Assembly (NCBI GenBank): GCA_015680685.1
Contig: MNCI01002937.1
Coordinates: 44,858 to 108,857, forward strand
Source of the DNA: Gnetum montanum
Taxonomy: Eukaryota; Streptophyta; Gnetopsida; Gnetales; Gnetaceae
Length of the DNA: 64,000 nucleotides
Reading direction: 5' to 3'
Positions 22,136 to 34,019 of this stretch are shown here, piece by piece. Under the pieces are notes generated by a model, which saw only the letters and a program-made list of their open reading frames with translations, was not told where the DNA came from and made no database searches. Numbering within the stretch: position 1 is the stretch's first letter; each line of letters starts with the position of its first letter. A program made the translations under genes and the position numbers.

Positions 22136-25100
22136 GATGATAACTTGACCACCTTTGTATGGAAGGTGGATTTCTTGGTGGATGGGAGAGGAGATGGCCC
22201 TTAGTTGAGCTAGCCAAGGCCTGCCTAGAATCATGTTGAAACCTGGCATCTCCTCTATGACAGTGAAATCTGCGCTAGTGGGGAATTGCTCAATTGCTAC
22301 AAAGGCTAAGTTGATTGTACCCTTGACCCTGACATGTGATCCATTGAAGGATTTTAGACATGTGGTTTTGGTTGGCTTGATTTCATCTGCCAGGCCTAGC
22401 TTGTTGATGACGGAGTACAGGACTACATTCGTTGTTGCAAAATCATCAACATGCACTCTGCGGATGGTGCACTGCCCAACATGAATGCTAATGGATAGTG
22501 GAGCTGTAGTGACTTCCCCTCATTTGGGCTTGACTTTAATTGCATCATCACGAAAGGCTAAGGTTATCGAACCTAATTTTTGTGGTGTGGGAGGCAACAT
22601 TGTTGCACGAATGGATGCCTCATTTCTAGGGATGTCCTCTGTAACAGGAATGGATGCTAACATTTGAGCCAAGGCTTTGTGGTGAGTGGCTGAAGTCATG
22701 ACCAGGTCATACAAACTCATCGTTGTGTTCTTCTGTTTTAGCGCTTGTTTTACTTGGGCTAGTGCAGCAACGAAGTCTGTGTTGTTGGTCGTTGTGTTGG
22801 CTTTGACTTCCTTTGTGAAGCTTGAGAGACAGACCTCTCGGGAGGGGGATTTAGGCTTGGTTTTCTTGGGGGTAGGGGCCCCAGTGTTTAGTTGTTATTT
22901 ACAAGTTGTGGCCTTTGCTTCGGCCATGGGAGTTGCAAGGTGCTCATTTGTCCTCTTGCGTTCCCATTTGGTGGGCCTACCCAAGTTGCTAGTGGGGTCA
23001 ACCCTTGAATGAGAAGGGATCGAGATGTTGCCCACTTTTGGGCTTCGGGTAGGTAAGGGGCCATCACATTGTGGCACTCTTATGATGAAAGGTTGCTTAG
23101 CGGTTTTTGTTGCTACGTCATGCCAGTTTAACATCTTAGCAGACGAGTTGTGCTAGTTTAACGTCTTAGCGGACGAACATTATGGAGCCTTGACCAAAAA
23201 GGGTGTTGTGGGTGCCTAGGGTGGCACCTTGATAACAAAGGGAGGCCTCTTGTTTGTGGAGGCTAGGGGAATCCTTGGCTTGCTAGGAGGCGCATGGATC
23301 ACAAAAGGTTTTTGCACAGGTTTGGGCTTGCCACCTATGCTAATTGAGTTTATGACATAGGAGGAATCGTCTATGTTCGATTGACTTGCCGTGTCAATCA
23401 CGAGTTGGCCTTGTTCTATCATTCCCTACAGGTCATCTTGCAAAGCATGACAGTTGTCTGTACTGTAACCAGCCATTTGATGGTAATGACAGTATTGGTC
23501 CAATTTAAAATGTTGTGGGACCGGGGGCTCATTTGGTACTGCTAAGGTGGGGTTCCTTAGTAGCTCGCAATACCTATCATGTCTTTGGCGGGTAATCTCT
23601 GACACATGTTTGTGTTGGATTTGCCCAGCTTTCAAGAGTTGCTCCAATAGTTAAGAGGGTTGCATCGGTAGTGGTGTATATTTTGAGTGGTCCTTGTGCT
23701 GAAATTTGGACTTTGGGGTGGCCCCTGCCCATGTAGGTGAGTTGGCACCAAAGTTGGCGGCTTTAGGTTGCTTAGCTTTTGGGCCCCAGTTAGTTGCTTT
23801 TGTGATTGCAGCTACTATTGCCTCAGTTGTGTTTTACTTGCGAGTATGTTGGTTTTTGTAGGCCACATAAGTTGGGTCATTGCTTGATTGTGCCGCCTCT
23901 TCTATGTCTTTAATTTGTACAAATTCCTGACTCAAAGTACAGGGTTTTAGATAATAAAGCTTTGATTTAATGAAGTTGTTTGCGGCCGCCTTAAGGATGG
24001 TAAGCATATATGTTTCAGGAATAGGTTCATGAAGTTTATTTAGGGCATTGCTCCATCTTTGGATAAACTTCTGTGCTGGCTCTAGAGGTGCTTGTTTAAT
24101 TTGAATCAAGCTATCTAATGTGGCTTCAAGTTTCATATTTTACTTGAAATGGGTGACAAAATGATGCAACAAATTCTCTAAAGAAGATATGGAGCTACGA
24201 GGTAAAGATCAGTACCAGTCTAAGGCTTTTCCGGTTAAGGACATTGCAAACACTCGTAAAATTACATGGGGCCATGCTTGAAGTAAAAGACTTTCGGTTC
24301 TAAATGTCACTAGGTGGGCATTTGGGTCTCCTTCTCCATTGTACTTGGTCAACTGAGGTAACGAGACTCCCTTTGGCAAGGTTAAGGATGGAACTGAGGG
24401 GTCAATTGGGTCATATTTATAGAAATCTAGTACTTTGACTTCCTCATTGTTCAAAGTTTTAAGGTGTTTTAATTCCTCTGCCAAGGAGCGCATCATTTTT
24501 TGCGTGTATGCCCATTCTTGGGTGGTAGGAAAACCAGTGGATTGAGCATATTGTGGATGATAATGATTTAATTATTGCATTGTTTGTGGAAAGAAAGGTT
24601 GTTGGGCTAACATTTGTTGTGGTGGGATGGTATTCGGGACTGAGACTATCGGTGGAACCCACTGCCCAGCCACAGGTTGTGAGGTAACACCCTGAACATG
24701 TTGGGTTGGAGTAATCAATGGTGCTCCATGGATTTTCACCTGAGGTATGTAATGGGTGGATGTAGAAGCTGGTATGACCAATGGCATTCTAATTACTTGA
24801 GGTCGAAAGATTGACTCTGCGTTGGTTTGGGGAGGGAGTTGTTGGGACTGTACTTGTGGAGGAATGATGGAAGTGGATGCATTAGAGTGAATATTATTGC
24901 GTATGGAGAAGATAGGAATGGAAGTAGGTACCTCTTGTTGGGAAACTGGTGCTCGAGTGTTTGTGGATGACGAAGGAAGCACAGTTTCTTCTAGGAAAGG
25001 GTAGAATAATGGGTTTGTGTAGGCATGGGTACTAACGGTATGGTAGGAATCTCCATGTTCGGATTGGGTTGCAAAATCATCTTCCTCATCTTGAGGCTCT

Positions 25101-25393
25101 ATTGGTAGTAGCTGTAAGGCTTGACTTCTAGCCATAAGAAGTTGGGATATGAGTTTATGATGGTGTTCAGACAACGGGATTATATCAAATGTTGAAGGGA
25201 TGAACTCATGACCTCCTTTGTGGACAAGTTCATAGTCTCGTTTCGCTTTTCTTTTCACATGATCGATAGGCAAGTTGGCTTGGATTTTTACACAAATGAA
25301 GTTATATTGTTTAGGGCTTAGTGTGGCTCGCTTTGGTTGGATTGTGGTATCAAACATGTTAGGCATTGATGTAGAAGGTTGATCTGGATTCAT
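22136..25393 (-). pseudogene. gag-pro of family C (Tat-like), decayed by nonsense codons
   Basis: One frame runs from ATG 25393 (MNPDQPSTSMPNMF) to the protease end near 22136, about 1085 codons, with about eleven in-frame stops and no frameshift that I found. In order: a Pro/Gln-rich N-terminal part, the gag core (LPKGVSLPQLTKYNGEGDPN ... MSLTGKALDWY, 24496-24209), its helical continuation (EPAQKFIQRWSNAL, 24136-23834), and the knuckle CHYHQMAGYSTDNC (near 23500). A variable linker precedes the protease (MILGRPWLAQL near 22200). The catalytic D-S/T-G is replaced by DDFAT, so the protease would be inactive. An upstream ATG at 25453 is possible but less like a gag start. Confidence 0.75.
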
Positions 25394-25726
25394 ATTCACA
25401 AATTGGGTTGTGAAAGTTGCTATTTGTAGAAAATGGCTAACTTTGAAAACCAAAAAAATAAAAAATAAAAAATAAAAAAAATAAAAAAAATGACTAAATT
25501 TTCCAGTAGAAGGAAAATGGATAAGTGTAAAAATGAAAGAAAAAAAATGCTAGGTATGAAAATGCAGGGAAAAAAATGCTAAGTATGAAAACTGCTAAAA
25601 ATGGTCAACTCTAGCGCTACACTCGCTACGCTAGAGCTTGCTATGCTCTGAGAACTTGTTATGCTCTCTAGAACATCTAGAGTTTTGACTAAGTGCTAAT
25701 CAAAAATGTAGATAGAAATGGTTCAG

Positions 25727-25744
25727 GCCCTCCTTTTAGCGCCA
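25727..25744 (-). other. primer-binding-site-like sequence of family C
   Basis: On the minus strand it reads TGGCGCTAAAAGGAGGGC, six bases inside the LTR end. It starts TGG like all tRNA-primed sites, but it is not the tRNA-Asp type of families A and B. I cannot name the tRNA with confidence. Confidence 0.5.
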
Positions 25745-25750
25745 AAAAAC

Positions 25751-26086
25751 TGTACTAACCTAAAAGGACGGTGTAAGGCTGGAAGGGAAACAGACACTGA
25801 GAGATCGTTGGGCAGCCACAGCTGACCCTGCCTTCGCTTGAGGGCGAGCTAGAAAAGGGAACGAAGGCAGAGTTCCTTGGATGGTCTGCATGCAAATCAA
25901 CTAAGGACTTCCCCAAGCGTAAGCTACGGCTAGCGTTGGGGTTATTGTAAATGGGATAAATGGGATGTAAACGGAATGCAAACAACGACATGAAATGTAA
26001 ACAGAGCATACTGAATTATAAATAAAGCGTAAATAGAGCTATATTGTAAACAAAGCGTAAACCAAAGTAAACAATGTAAATGAAAA
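25751..26086 (-). repeat. 5' LTR remnant of family C (R-U5 end)
   Basis: It matches 18283-18618 (GTAAGGCTGGAAGGGAAA ... GTAAACAATGTAAATG). The similarity stops abruptly at 26086, so U3 of this copy is lost. Confidence 0.75.
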
Positions 26087-26369
26087 GAGACACCGACATA
26101 GGCCATCCAAACAACCATTGAAACCTAAATATATAAGTTATTATTATTAAATTAATATCTATAGATATATATGTGTAATTATATATATATATGTAGATAT
26201 ATGCTTAAGCTCTCATTCTCAATATTCTCAAAAAGTAACAGTAAAAGTATGTAGACTATTTTGAGCAAGTGACTTATACAAAACTTAATGAGGAGGATGA
26301 GCTAAAACTCATGTTAGATCATAGTAAGCCACAACTTTCAGATTTTTCCTTCGTTTTTTTTTTGGAAAC
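26087..26369. other. AT-rich junction between families C and A
   Basis: This is low-complexity DNA with TA repeats at about 26158-26205. No feature is recognised. It separates two truncated elements. Confidence 0.4.
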
Positions 26370-26375
26370 TTAAAT

Positions 26376-28440
26376 TTAAAAGGGGAAACAGAGGTTAGGG
26401 TGAAGATTGTTGCTCTCCTTCTTAACTTCCGCTTGGTGGGCAAAGGCATAAGTGTCCAATATAGCCCTCCAATTAGTGTGTTGAGCACTGATAGTGTTGA
26501 TTTGAGCCTTGGCCATATGGATCTCCTTCTCTAGGATCTGTTTATACATCCCCATATGATCACAGAAATGCTCCTTCAACTTCTCGTGTCTTTTAGCCTT
26601 ATTCTGCCACGCGCTTATCTCTATTGCTGATTTTTGTCGAATAGCACATACCTCCTCCATTAAGAGGGTTTGATTCTCTCTGGCTAAACAACTTACATCT
26701 CAGTTGACTTGGATAAATTGTTCTCATAGTTGATGAAAGTGTTCATCGAGAATGTTCTTTTGTTTCTCTACAGTAGTCAACCGAAGATTGTATGCAACCA
26801 ACTACTCATTTTCTTCTTCTAAGGCCTTGAGTGCCTTAAGATGCGCATGGGTTTACGCCTGTGATGCGGAGGTATCCCAAACAGCCGTCTCCTTTTCTCC
26901 TACCACCTTCTTATTCTCTGCGATCAACTTTGCTATTTGCTTAGTTCTGAAATTTTCTAATTGGTTTGCAGGAACAAATTGAAGAGGATCCCGCTGTGCT
27001 ACTTCTAAGGTCACAAGTTGCTCCTGTAATTTCTACACTTCAACTTCAGCATGCTCGGCCATCACTTCAGATATGACCAGCTTCCCCTTTTAGGAAATGA
27101 GGTCTGATTGAATTGTTGTGACATCTTGAGGGATGTCAAACAGAGACGTCATTACTTGTCCTATTTGAAGCAATCTGTCAAGTACATCCTCATGTTCCAT
27201 AGGAGTCATTAAGGTCCTAGCAAGATTTTGAGCATCTCGTGCTCCTGAGAGATCTGTTGGTGGCACAACAAGTACATTAAAGGATTCCTTGATGTGGTTA
27301 GCAACCACTTCAGCAGCTCCCACGGCATTCTGGTATTGCATGACCACCATAGTGTCCCCTTCATTAGTCTCTAACTACACTTGAAAAGATGTCACATTTC
27401 TTAAGATCTTTTGTGATCATCTGCTTTTCCCTCCTCATGTTTGAATTGATAATTGGCCCCTTGTGTGACCTACTAAAACTGTAGGCTGATTGGCATCATT
27501 GATGACGTGGAATAGGTTTGCGTCATCACAACTTCCCCAACTGACCATTTCAATGATGGCCCTAAGATGGCTCATCGACGGTCTGTAGTCTTGCGACGAC
27601 GACGGCTGATCCTGATCTATGCCAGGCCCTACTTCTTATTGTTGGTTGGGACTTGTGGCTATAGGTTAACTAGGTCCTACAAGTTGAGTTGTAGGTGGTC
27701 CAGTCATCTATTCTTCTTCTTCATCTAGTCTCAGCTCTTTGCCAGTGCTCTTTCTTGGAGCTGGCACCTTTAGTAATGCAGCATAAGAAGCATTCTGGGC
27801 TTTTTAGAGGACATCATTAGTGTACCCCTAAATACCAGCCTGTTGGCATAGTTTTCTGATAAGACAGGGGAAGGGTAGCGCCATCTTCCCTAACTTCCGT
27901 TCTTTAAATCACCTTATGATCTCTATCAAATATAGATGGGGAAGGTTAGCATTAACCTTTCCCATCAACACTGCACATCCTCTTGCTACATACGTGGATA
28001 TTCTTTTCAAGCCTTTTGTCGGGAAGAGGTGATATGTTCCGATTTTGAAATAAACTCTCTCTTCCATCGTCAGTTCACCAAATGCTTTGTCTCTGCCATA
28101 AGCCTCTTCTAACCACTCCTTTCGCACATCAGGGTCTGAACGGGTAGATAACCGAGCAACCTGGGGCCCTGAGTTTGGAAGTTTTAACACTTCCAAAATT
28201 GCCTATGCAGAGAAGTCAACTGTCTCACCACAAATGTTAACTGTGGTGCCTTGCTCCCTATTGTGCCAGAATTGATACGTTTCACCTAAGTACTAGGCAC
28301 CACTTTCAGAGAGGATAGGCCATAAGGGAGACCTGAAACACCATAAAATTCGGAGCTTAGTACTTGTCCGACACCAAACAGGACCCTGGAGCTTAGTGTC
28401 TAGAGATATAATATTGATGACTATCAAAGGAGTAGGGGTT
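26376..28440 (-). pseudogene. 3' ORF of family A (coiled-coil protein, function unknown), decayed
   Basis: One frame of more than 600 codons runs from about 28440 to 26376 with several nonsense codons and no frameshift seen between 28196 and 26376. It parallels the family B ORF: YLGETYQFW, a globular part with MEERVYFKIGTYHLFPT and ALPFPCLIRKLCQQAGI, then a long Glu/Gln/Leu-rich coiled-coil region (MEEVCAIRQKSAIEISAWQN). The start is not identified because the 5' part appears deleted around 28385-28430. The conserved PFPCLI..LC block suggests the plant-transposon-protein domain of Ty3/gypsy accessory ORFs (inference). Confidence 0.6.
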
Positions 28441-28468
28441 AGGAGAAAATTGAAAAAATTGGGCCTTG

Positions 28469-28481
28469 TACCCCCATGACT
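28469..28481 (-). other. second internal polypurine-like motif (A-)
   Basis: On the minus strand it reads AGTCATGGGGGTA, identical to 195-207 in A1. It lies upstream of the 3' ORF. Confidence 0.45.
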
Positions 28482-29238
28482 AATTACAAACCTCTGGTAG
28501 TGTTAGAATGGAGAAAGAAAAGGAATAAGAAAGATAGATAAAAAGGGAAAACTATGACATCGATGAAATGGATGTCAGGATGGAAATGAACAAAATAAAA
28601 TTAATTACAAAAATGTTAGGGAAAATAATTTAACTGGTGCCCCAAATAGGAATGTCAGTGGATCCACCCCAAAGCAGGCTCATGCCCTTAATGCCCTAAC
28701 AAACCCACATTCAAAGAGTCCATAGGCTCTAGGAATGTCATTTGGAACAAGAGTTAAAGTCTTAATTGCAATAATTTACCAAAAAGAAAACAATGCATCA
28801 ACCAAAATATATACTAATGATACAACTAGCAATGAGGTGCACAATGGAGAGAAGGGTGGAGATAAGAGAATGGAATGGAATCCCAAGAACAAGGTGGTGT
28901 ATAGCCCCTTGTGTGTTTCAAGATTAATGTGACTTAGTAAATCTCATTCCAACTCTAGCCTCAAACCAACCACATCCAGTGACTTCGCATTAATGCATTT
29001 GGCTAATCCATCCTCTTGAAGTAACAAGAATGCCTTCACCCAAGAGCCACCACCATTCCAACAAAACAAAGAGAAGAGAATGGGAAGTGAGAAGGGCCTT
29101 AGTTAGAGGGAACCTTTTATTTTAGTTCCATAACCAGTGCTTGTAGCCTAGATGATTATTTCTTCTAAGGGGTGTGCTTTGAATTCTCAATTTATTTTCC
29201 TTCTTTTTATTTATTTATTTTTATTTATTTTATGTTTT

Positions 29239-29264
29239 TTTGCATGAGAACCACACCATGCAAA
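29239..29264 (-). other. hairpin TTTGCATG / CATGCAAA
   Basis: Two perfect 8-base arms are separated by a 10-base loop. The same arms and loop are at 45894-45919 in the other minus-strand copy. It lies in the 3' spacer. Confidence 0.5.
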
Positions 29265-29677
29265 GACTTCTTATTTTTATTGTCTCAGCTTCCAATAATT
29301 GGGTAACATCGGAACGGCAAGAAAACTCAAGAAGAAAACATCCAAGCACCCAAGAGAATGGCCAACACAAATGCATCAAGTTCCCTTGAAGTCATACCAT
29401 TTTCAATTCTTGAGTCCTTCCTTAGTTTGAGAAATACCCAGTCACCGATTCATTAGAGTTCTTATTAAAAAGGGACTGTACATTTCTAAGCCCAGAGAGA
29501 CCATAGAACTTGTGGATGGATGAATGAAGTGGACTCATTGCCTGCCATATCAAAAGAAGCATACCTTAGTATCAACATCATGACTTAAAGGTAAAAACCA
29601 AACATTAGCAATCAATGAAAAACAGTTCATACCATCATGAAGAACACTTATTGAATGACAAACTTATAGGGTGGATA

Positions 29678-29698
29678 ACACACACACACACACACACA
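29678..29698. repeat. AC microsatellite
   Basis: This is a (AC)n run of 21 bases. Confidence 0.9.
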
Positions 29699-29754
29699 AA
29701 ATGAAAAAGTAGAACGATGTTGTAAAACAGAAACAAGAAAAGTTAAAGAAATTT

Positions 29755-29874
29755 GTAAAACAAAAATGTGTAAGACAAAAACGTGTAAGACAAAAATGTG
29801 TAAAACAAAAACATGTAAAACAAAAATGTGTAAAACAAAAACTTGTAAAACAAAAACATGTAAAATAAAAATAA
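29755..29874 (-). repeat. 15-bp minisatellite, eight units
   Basis: Eight 15-base units of GTAAAACAAAAATGT type run head to tail. The single-copy ancestor is seen in B1 (6405-6450) and at 46380-46445. Phe/Val-rich open frames on the minus strand come only from this repeat. Confidence 0.85.
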
Positions 29875-29915
29875 AAAAGAACTGAGGGCCTCCAATGATC
29901 AACATAGGTGGCCAT

Positions 29916-29928
29916 CTCCCCCATGACT
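29916..29928 (-). other. first internal polypurine-like motif (A-)
   Basis: On the minus strand it reads AGTCATGGGGGAG, at the end of the pol remnant. It is identical in core to 46491-46503. Confidence 0.45.
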
Positions 29929-30132
29929 AAATTGCAAGGGAGAGATCTGAAATAATGAACGTCTATTTGAATTTCATAAAAGTTCCCAACTTCTCCTAAC
30001 TGATGTTCTTAGATTAAGGGGTGGAAGTTGGCGACGCTCATATTCCAATGTTTCTATGCCTTCGTTGTTAGCATGAGTTGTTTCCTCAGTTCATTTCATG
30101 CATATTGGGTTGCTCTTTCTAGTAGCTGTCAA

Positions 30133-33100
30133 TCACGAGATATCTACTACTGGTGTGGTTGCTACATACAAGCACCTTTGAATTCGTGTTTCTTGGGCAC
30201 ACCGATTACATGGAAGAGATGCTAAACATTCTTTCATGTCATCACCCTTTGAGTTACTATATGTGATGCACGGAACTTTCTTCTTCTCAATCTTTCCATA
30301 AATGTTTATCTTAGATATCTCCAAGGAAAGATCATGGATCCCTAGGTACGCATCTACTATACTCAGCCATGGCCTTCCCATTATAATTAGGAAGTCACCT
30401 TTTTCATTGTTAACTTCTATCACTAGGAAATTAGTTGGGTAAGACCAACCACACACAGTGGTGACAATGTCCTTCACCAATCCCAAGGGAATGGTGATCG
30501 ATTGGTCAACCAACTCTAGTTGAATGTTGCTCTCCTTAAGTTGGGGCAAGTTCTAGGCTTGATACATCTCTTGTGAAATTAGGTTGACTTCAGAACCTAA
30601 GTCAAGAAGAGCCTTATGTGGTTCGTTCCCAGTGACTTGGAGGTAGATTAAGGGACTTCTAGGGTCAGATAGTTTCTTGGGAAGGTGGCCTACCTTCATC
30701 CAATCGGTTACGGTATGCGTTAACATAACCGTTTACGTTGAGCTCTGATTTTGATTTGAAGGGAGCTTTGAAGCCTTGTATGTTGGAGAAGTGATCACAG
30801 ACTCAACCGCTTGTTGTTTTGAGAGCTTGTTTGGGCTTTTGATCTTGAAGAAAGGTCTTCTCTTTTTGTGATTGTCAGAACTAGCAGCGGATTGAATGTT
30901 GATGGCTCTCGTAGCGTTATGTTGCTGCGGTTGAGTGGGGAGTTCCCCTTGCATTGTTGGAGTAGGAGGTGTTATGGGAACTACTGGTGGAAGAGGTGCA
31001 GACAAATTAGGAGGATAGTAGGTATGCGGGGTGCCTCCCAGAGGAGAAGGAGTCCTCCTAAAGTACTCCTAAACTTGGTAGTGACATTGGGGAGTTTTGT
31101 GACCCATAGAGTCACTTGGAGAAACTGGCTGCTGCACATAATAGCCATAAGGATCAGGTTGCTGGTAAGGGTATTTTTGTCTTGGCGGTGGCATCCCCCA
31201 TAACTGTGGGTATTGCCACTGCTGATGTTGCCCGATGGGTTGTGGTGGAGTTCCACTTGGATAGTTCGTTAATGGTTGGTGGAACTGTCTTGGGTTACCT
31301 TAAGGATAAGGTAACCTTCGGGGTGTCTGCCGTTGGTTAAGTCTCTGGTTAAGTGCATACACCCCAGACTCTTGAAGATGTGATATGATTGAACAACATC
31401 CCTTAGGATGGTCATGTTGGCAAATCATCCAGCGTCATCGTCTATGTCTGAGTCCACAACCTCATTGAAGATAGTAAATTTCCCCTTACCCTTAATTATG
31501 TGCAGGGCCTAAATCTCTTCGCTTTGTCTTAATCTTGTCACTACTTCGTTCCTCCTTAGACTCATCTATGATTTTCAAGACAGTTTCAAGTCTGGAGTCT
31601 AAGGAATCCCACAATTGATCCACCTTAGCCGATACTTCTGTTGTTAGCTTTTGAATCAGCAAGATTTTTCTGTTCACCAACTCTTCGAGTGGTGACTCAT
31701 CCTCTTCATCACAAAATTTCACTCCCTTCTTTCAAAGAGATGGATCACGGTTATATTCTTCTACACTTTCCCTTTTTCGTAGTTCATCTTCTTCTTTTGC
31801 TACTTGTTCCAACAAGTGATGAATTTTATGGGATCTAAGTTCTGATAGTCTCCCTTGGGCATAAGTCCCAAGGGTTCTCCTAGTTTCATACCTTAGCCCA
31901 TCTACGATGTGGCGGAGTTGATCTTGCTATGTGTAACCATGGCCCAGGCAACGATGTAACAATGCGTAGTAGCGGCCCATGGCAGCATCCAAGGGTTCAT
32001 GAGTACCTTGCTTTCATCCTTGGATCTGCTTACGCAAATTAGACACTCTGGAGTACATTTGATACTTATCATTGAAGAGTTCTAACATCGTACTTTACCT
32101 CCTAATGGTTTCCAGTTCTAAGGACTGGTACCAACTCTCTGCTTCCTTGATGAGTGTCCTGGGAAACAACTTTAGTTTTTGCCACTCGTTCTCTATTTTT
32201 TGCAAGGCGCAGGCATCATGGAATGCCTGTAAATGATTTTGCGGATTCGTGTTGTATTCGCCTTCGAAGTGTGGGATATTGTTCATGTCTAAGTGCTTGA
32301 TCCGACTATCCTTTAAATGCCTTGTTGGTATTCTCACTACCTTTGTTATATTCAACATGCTTCGGGTGGCAAGTAGGGGCTCTTCATGATCATCTCTTTT
32401 ATGACGTCTATGATGTCTACGTTGTTTCCTACTTTCCCTTCGTTCATGCCCTTGTCCTCTCTCTTGACTCTCTCGTCGAGGTCTCTCATTTTTTCTACCT
32501 CTATCCTCACCGTTATGTTCTTGGTGGCTACACCCATAGGTGGAAGGAGAGGGTGAATGATGTGATGAAGGAGAAGAAGAAGAAGAACCATCACCATGAC
32601 GATGTTTCCTACCTTCTCTTATGTGGCTTTGGCCCCGATCGTGATGACAATCTGAGTGCTCGTCCTTGTCATGTGCTGTTGTTCCCTCAGTGAACAGCTG
32701 GTGTTCATGGGGATCAAAACCAGGGTTGTGTATTGTGGAGCGTAGGTTCTGATACCCCACCTCCTCACTATCATTAGGAGGGGGAACATCTTTTGATAGA
32801 GAACCTGTTATAAGTGGTTCACCATCTCTAATTTCACTTAGGACATGCAGGTCCTCTTTGCCCTTCAACAACATATGTTGGCTCTCCTTCCTTGAGTCCC
32901 TCATACGTTGTAAAGTTGTGGGATGGTAATCCCTTATGTCAAAATTTTCCACAACGTATTCAGCATAGAGCTAAGTCATGCCGATTTGTGTCAAAGCATG
33001 GAGGAGCATGTTGGGGACTGCACGATCTGGAGGTAAAACTATGTTACCTTGCAGATCTCTCCAGCGCATCTATTCATCTTGATGGAAGATAAAAGTAAAA

Positions 33101-33246
33101 TTGGAAATATACTCATTGGGATGAGTATATTCCACCCTATATTGTTGAGGAAATGGCGGATTTAGGTTATGTGTTTTTGATTGCCGACTATTCTTTGTAT
33201 TATCCCTAGGTGGTGAATTTCTCTTGTGAGAAGAAGAAGAAGACAT
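30133..33246 (-). pseudogene. gag-pro of A-, single frame with nonsense codons
   Basis: From ATG 33246 (MSSSSSHKRNSPPR) to the stop at 30133, 1038 codons lie in one frame apart from two compensating shifts near 31497 and 31430. About fourteen stops interrupt it. In order: the N-terminal block with HPNEYISNFTFIFHQDE, a His/Arg/Ser-rich linker (about 32700-32380), the gag core (HLQAFHDACALQKIENEWQ, ESWYQSLELETIRR), a helical region, and the knuckle ICQHDHPKGCC with SHLQESGVYALN. A Pro-rich tail precedes protease (LLDLGSEVNLIS, IMGRPWLS). The D-S-G of the protease reads D-L-G. It would form capsid, nucleocapsid and protease of the particle; here it is dead. Confidence 0.8.
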
Positions 33247-33370
33247 TATGTCTTATCGGTGTGCTACTTAACTATTTTATAATTTTTCTTTTAATTAACC
33301 CTAAGGGTTTGTTTAAGCTCCCAACGATGTGAGTGATTTCCTATGTTCTACTTAGCGCACAAACACTTAG

Positions 33371-33388
33371 TCCCCTACAATGGCACCA
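33371..33388 (-). other. primer binding site of A-, tRNA-Asp type
   Basis: On the minus strand it reads TGGTGCCATTGTAGGGGA, 14 of 18 matches to the tRNA-Asp site, one base from the LTR. Confidence 0.75.
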
Positions 33389-33481
33389 ACGATGAGTGGC
33401 GAGGTACCCCTACACTCAACCATACGAATACGAGTGTAACACGCGTGATCTGGTCGAACTCCGCAGACTAAGTGCCTACAC

Positions 33482-33539
33482 NNNNNNNNNNNNNNNNNNN
33501 NNNNNNNNNNNNNNNNNNNNNNNNNNNNNNNNNNNNNNN
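33482..33539. other. assembly gap (58 N)
   Basis: Unknown bases lie inside the LTR of A-. The length may be arbitrary. Confidence 0.95.
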
Positions 33540-34019
33540 ACTAACTAAGTCTAAATTAACCTAGCATCAGCATCCATTCCCACTTACCATTCACACCCTG
33601 AACCAATGCAACCATGGTTACCAAACGCTAGTCCTTGCTAGGATCACCATGCGTAACGCACGTGCTCAAAGCGGTCGTACTAAGGCACTTAACTAGGAGA
33701 TAAGGGTTGAGAAAGATTTAATTCCTAATAAAGCATTTAAATGGAAAATAGTAAATAACAATAAATAAAAGTCCTAATTAGCCTATTCCATGCACTACAA
33801 GGTTTATCCAAGAAGCTCATCTTTATTACCGTACACAAACTTGTGTTCAGGTACAATGTTTGCTCGAATAAAGATTTGTTCACTTTAGGACTCCTACTGC
33901 GGGCACATAGAAAATATTCTATCTCTGGAGTGATCAATCTGCCAGAGTTTCACTATGGTCTAAGCCTAGGATGAGGAAACAAGGGAGAGATGCCTCTTAT
34001 TTATAGATATGATGGTGCA

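Larger units (their letters stand above)
18283..26086 (-). mobile_element. Tat-like Ty3/gypsy element, family C, gag-pro only
   Basis: This minus-strand element has a 5' LTR remnant at 25751-26086, a primer-site-like sequence at 25727-25744, and one long gag-pro frame (25393 to about 22136). An internal region with tandem repeats follows, then a 3' LTR that ends at 18283. The two LTR copies share 18283-18618 and 25751-26086. No reverse transcriptase, RNase H or integrase is present, and pol appears deleted next to a poly-G run with an N at 22106-22133. The CHYHQMAGYSTDNC knuckle, the protease type and the gag core (FKYNGEGDP-like) point to the Tat lineage. Confidence 0.75.
28685..29915 (-). 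other. 3' untranslated spacer of A-
   Basis: No gene is supported. It contains the cassette with ATTCAAAGCACACC and an A/T-rich run (about 29165-29275), a hairpin, an AC microsatellite and a 15-bp minisatellite. It is the counterpart of 6361-7884 and 57076-58424. Confidence 0.5.

Noticed and set aside
29648-29924. Two Phe/Val/His-rich minus-strand ORFs of about 85 codons
   Set aside because: They come entirely from the 15-bp minisatellite and AC run; the repeating FVLH pattern reflects the 15-base period.
32322-32693. 123-codon plus-strand ORF opposite gag of A-
   Set aside because: It is antisense to the His/Arg/Ser-rich gag linker, which is biased in composition and leaves the other strand open.
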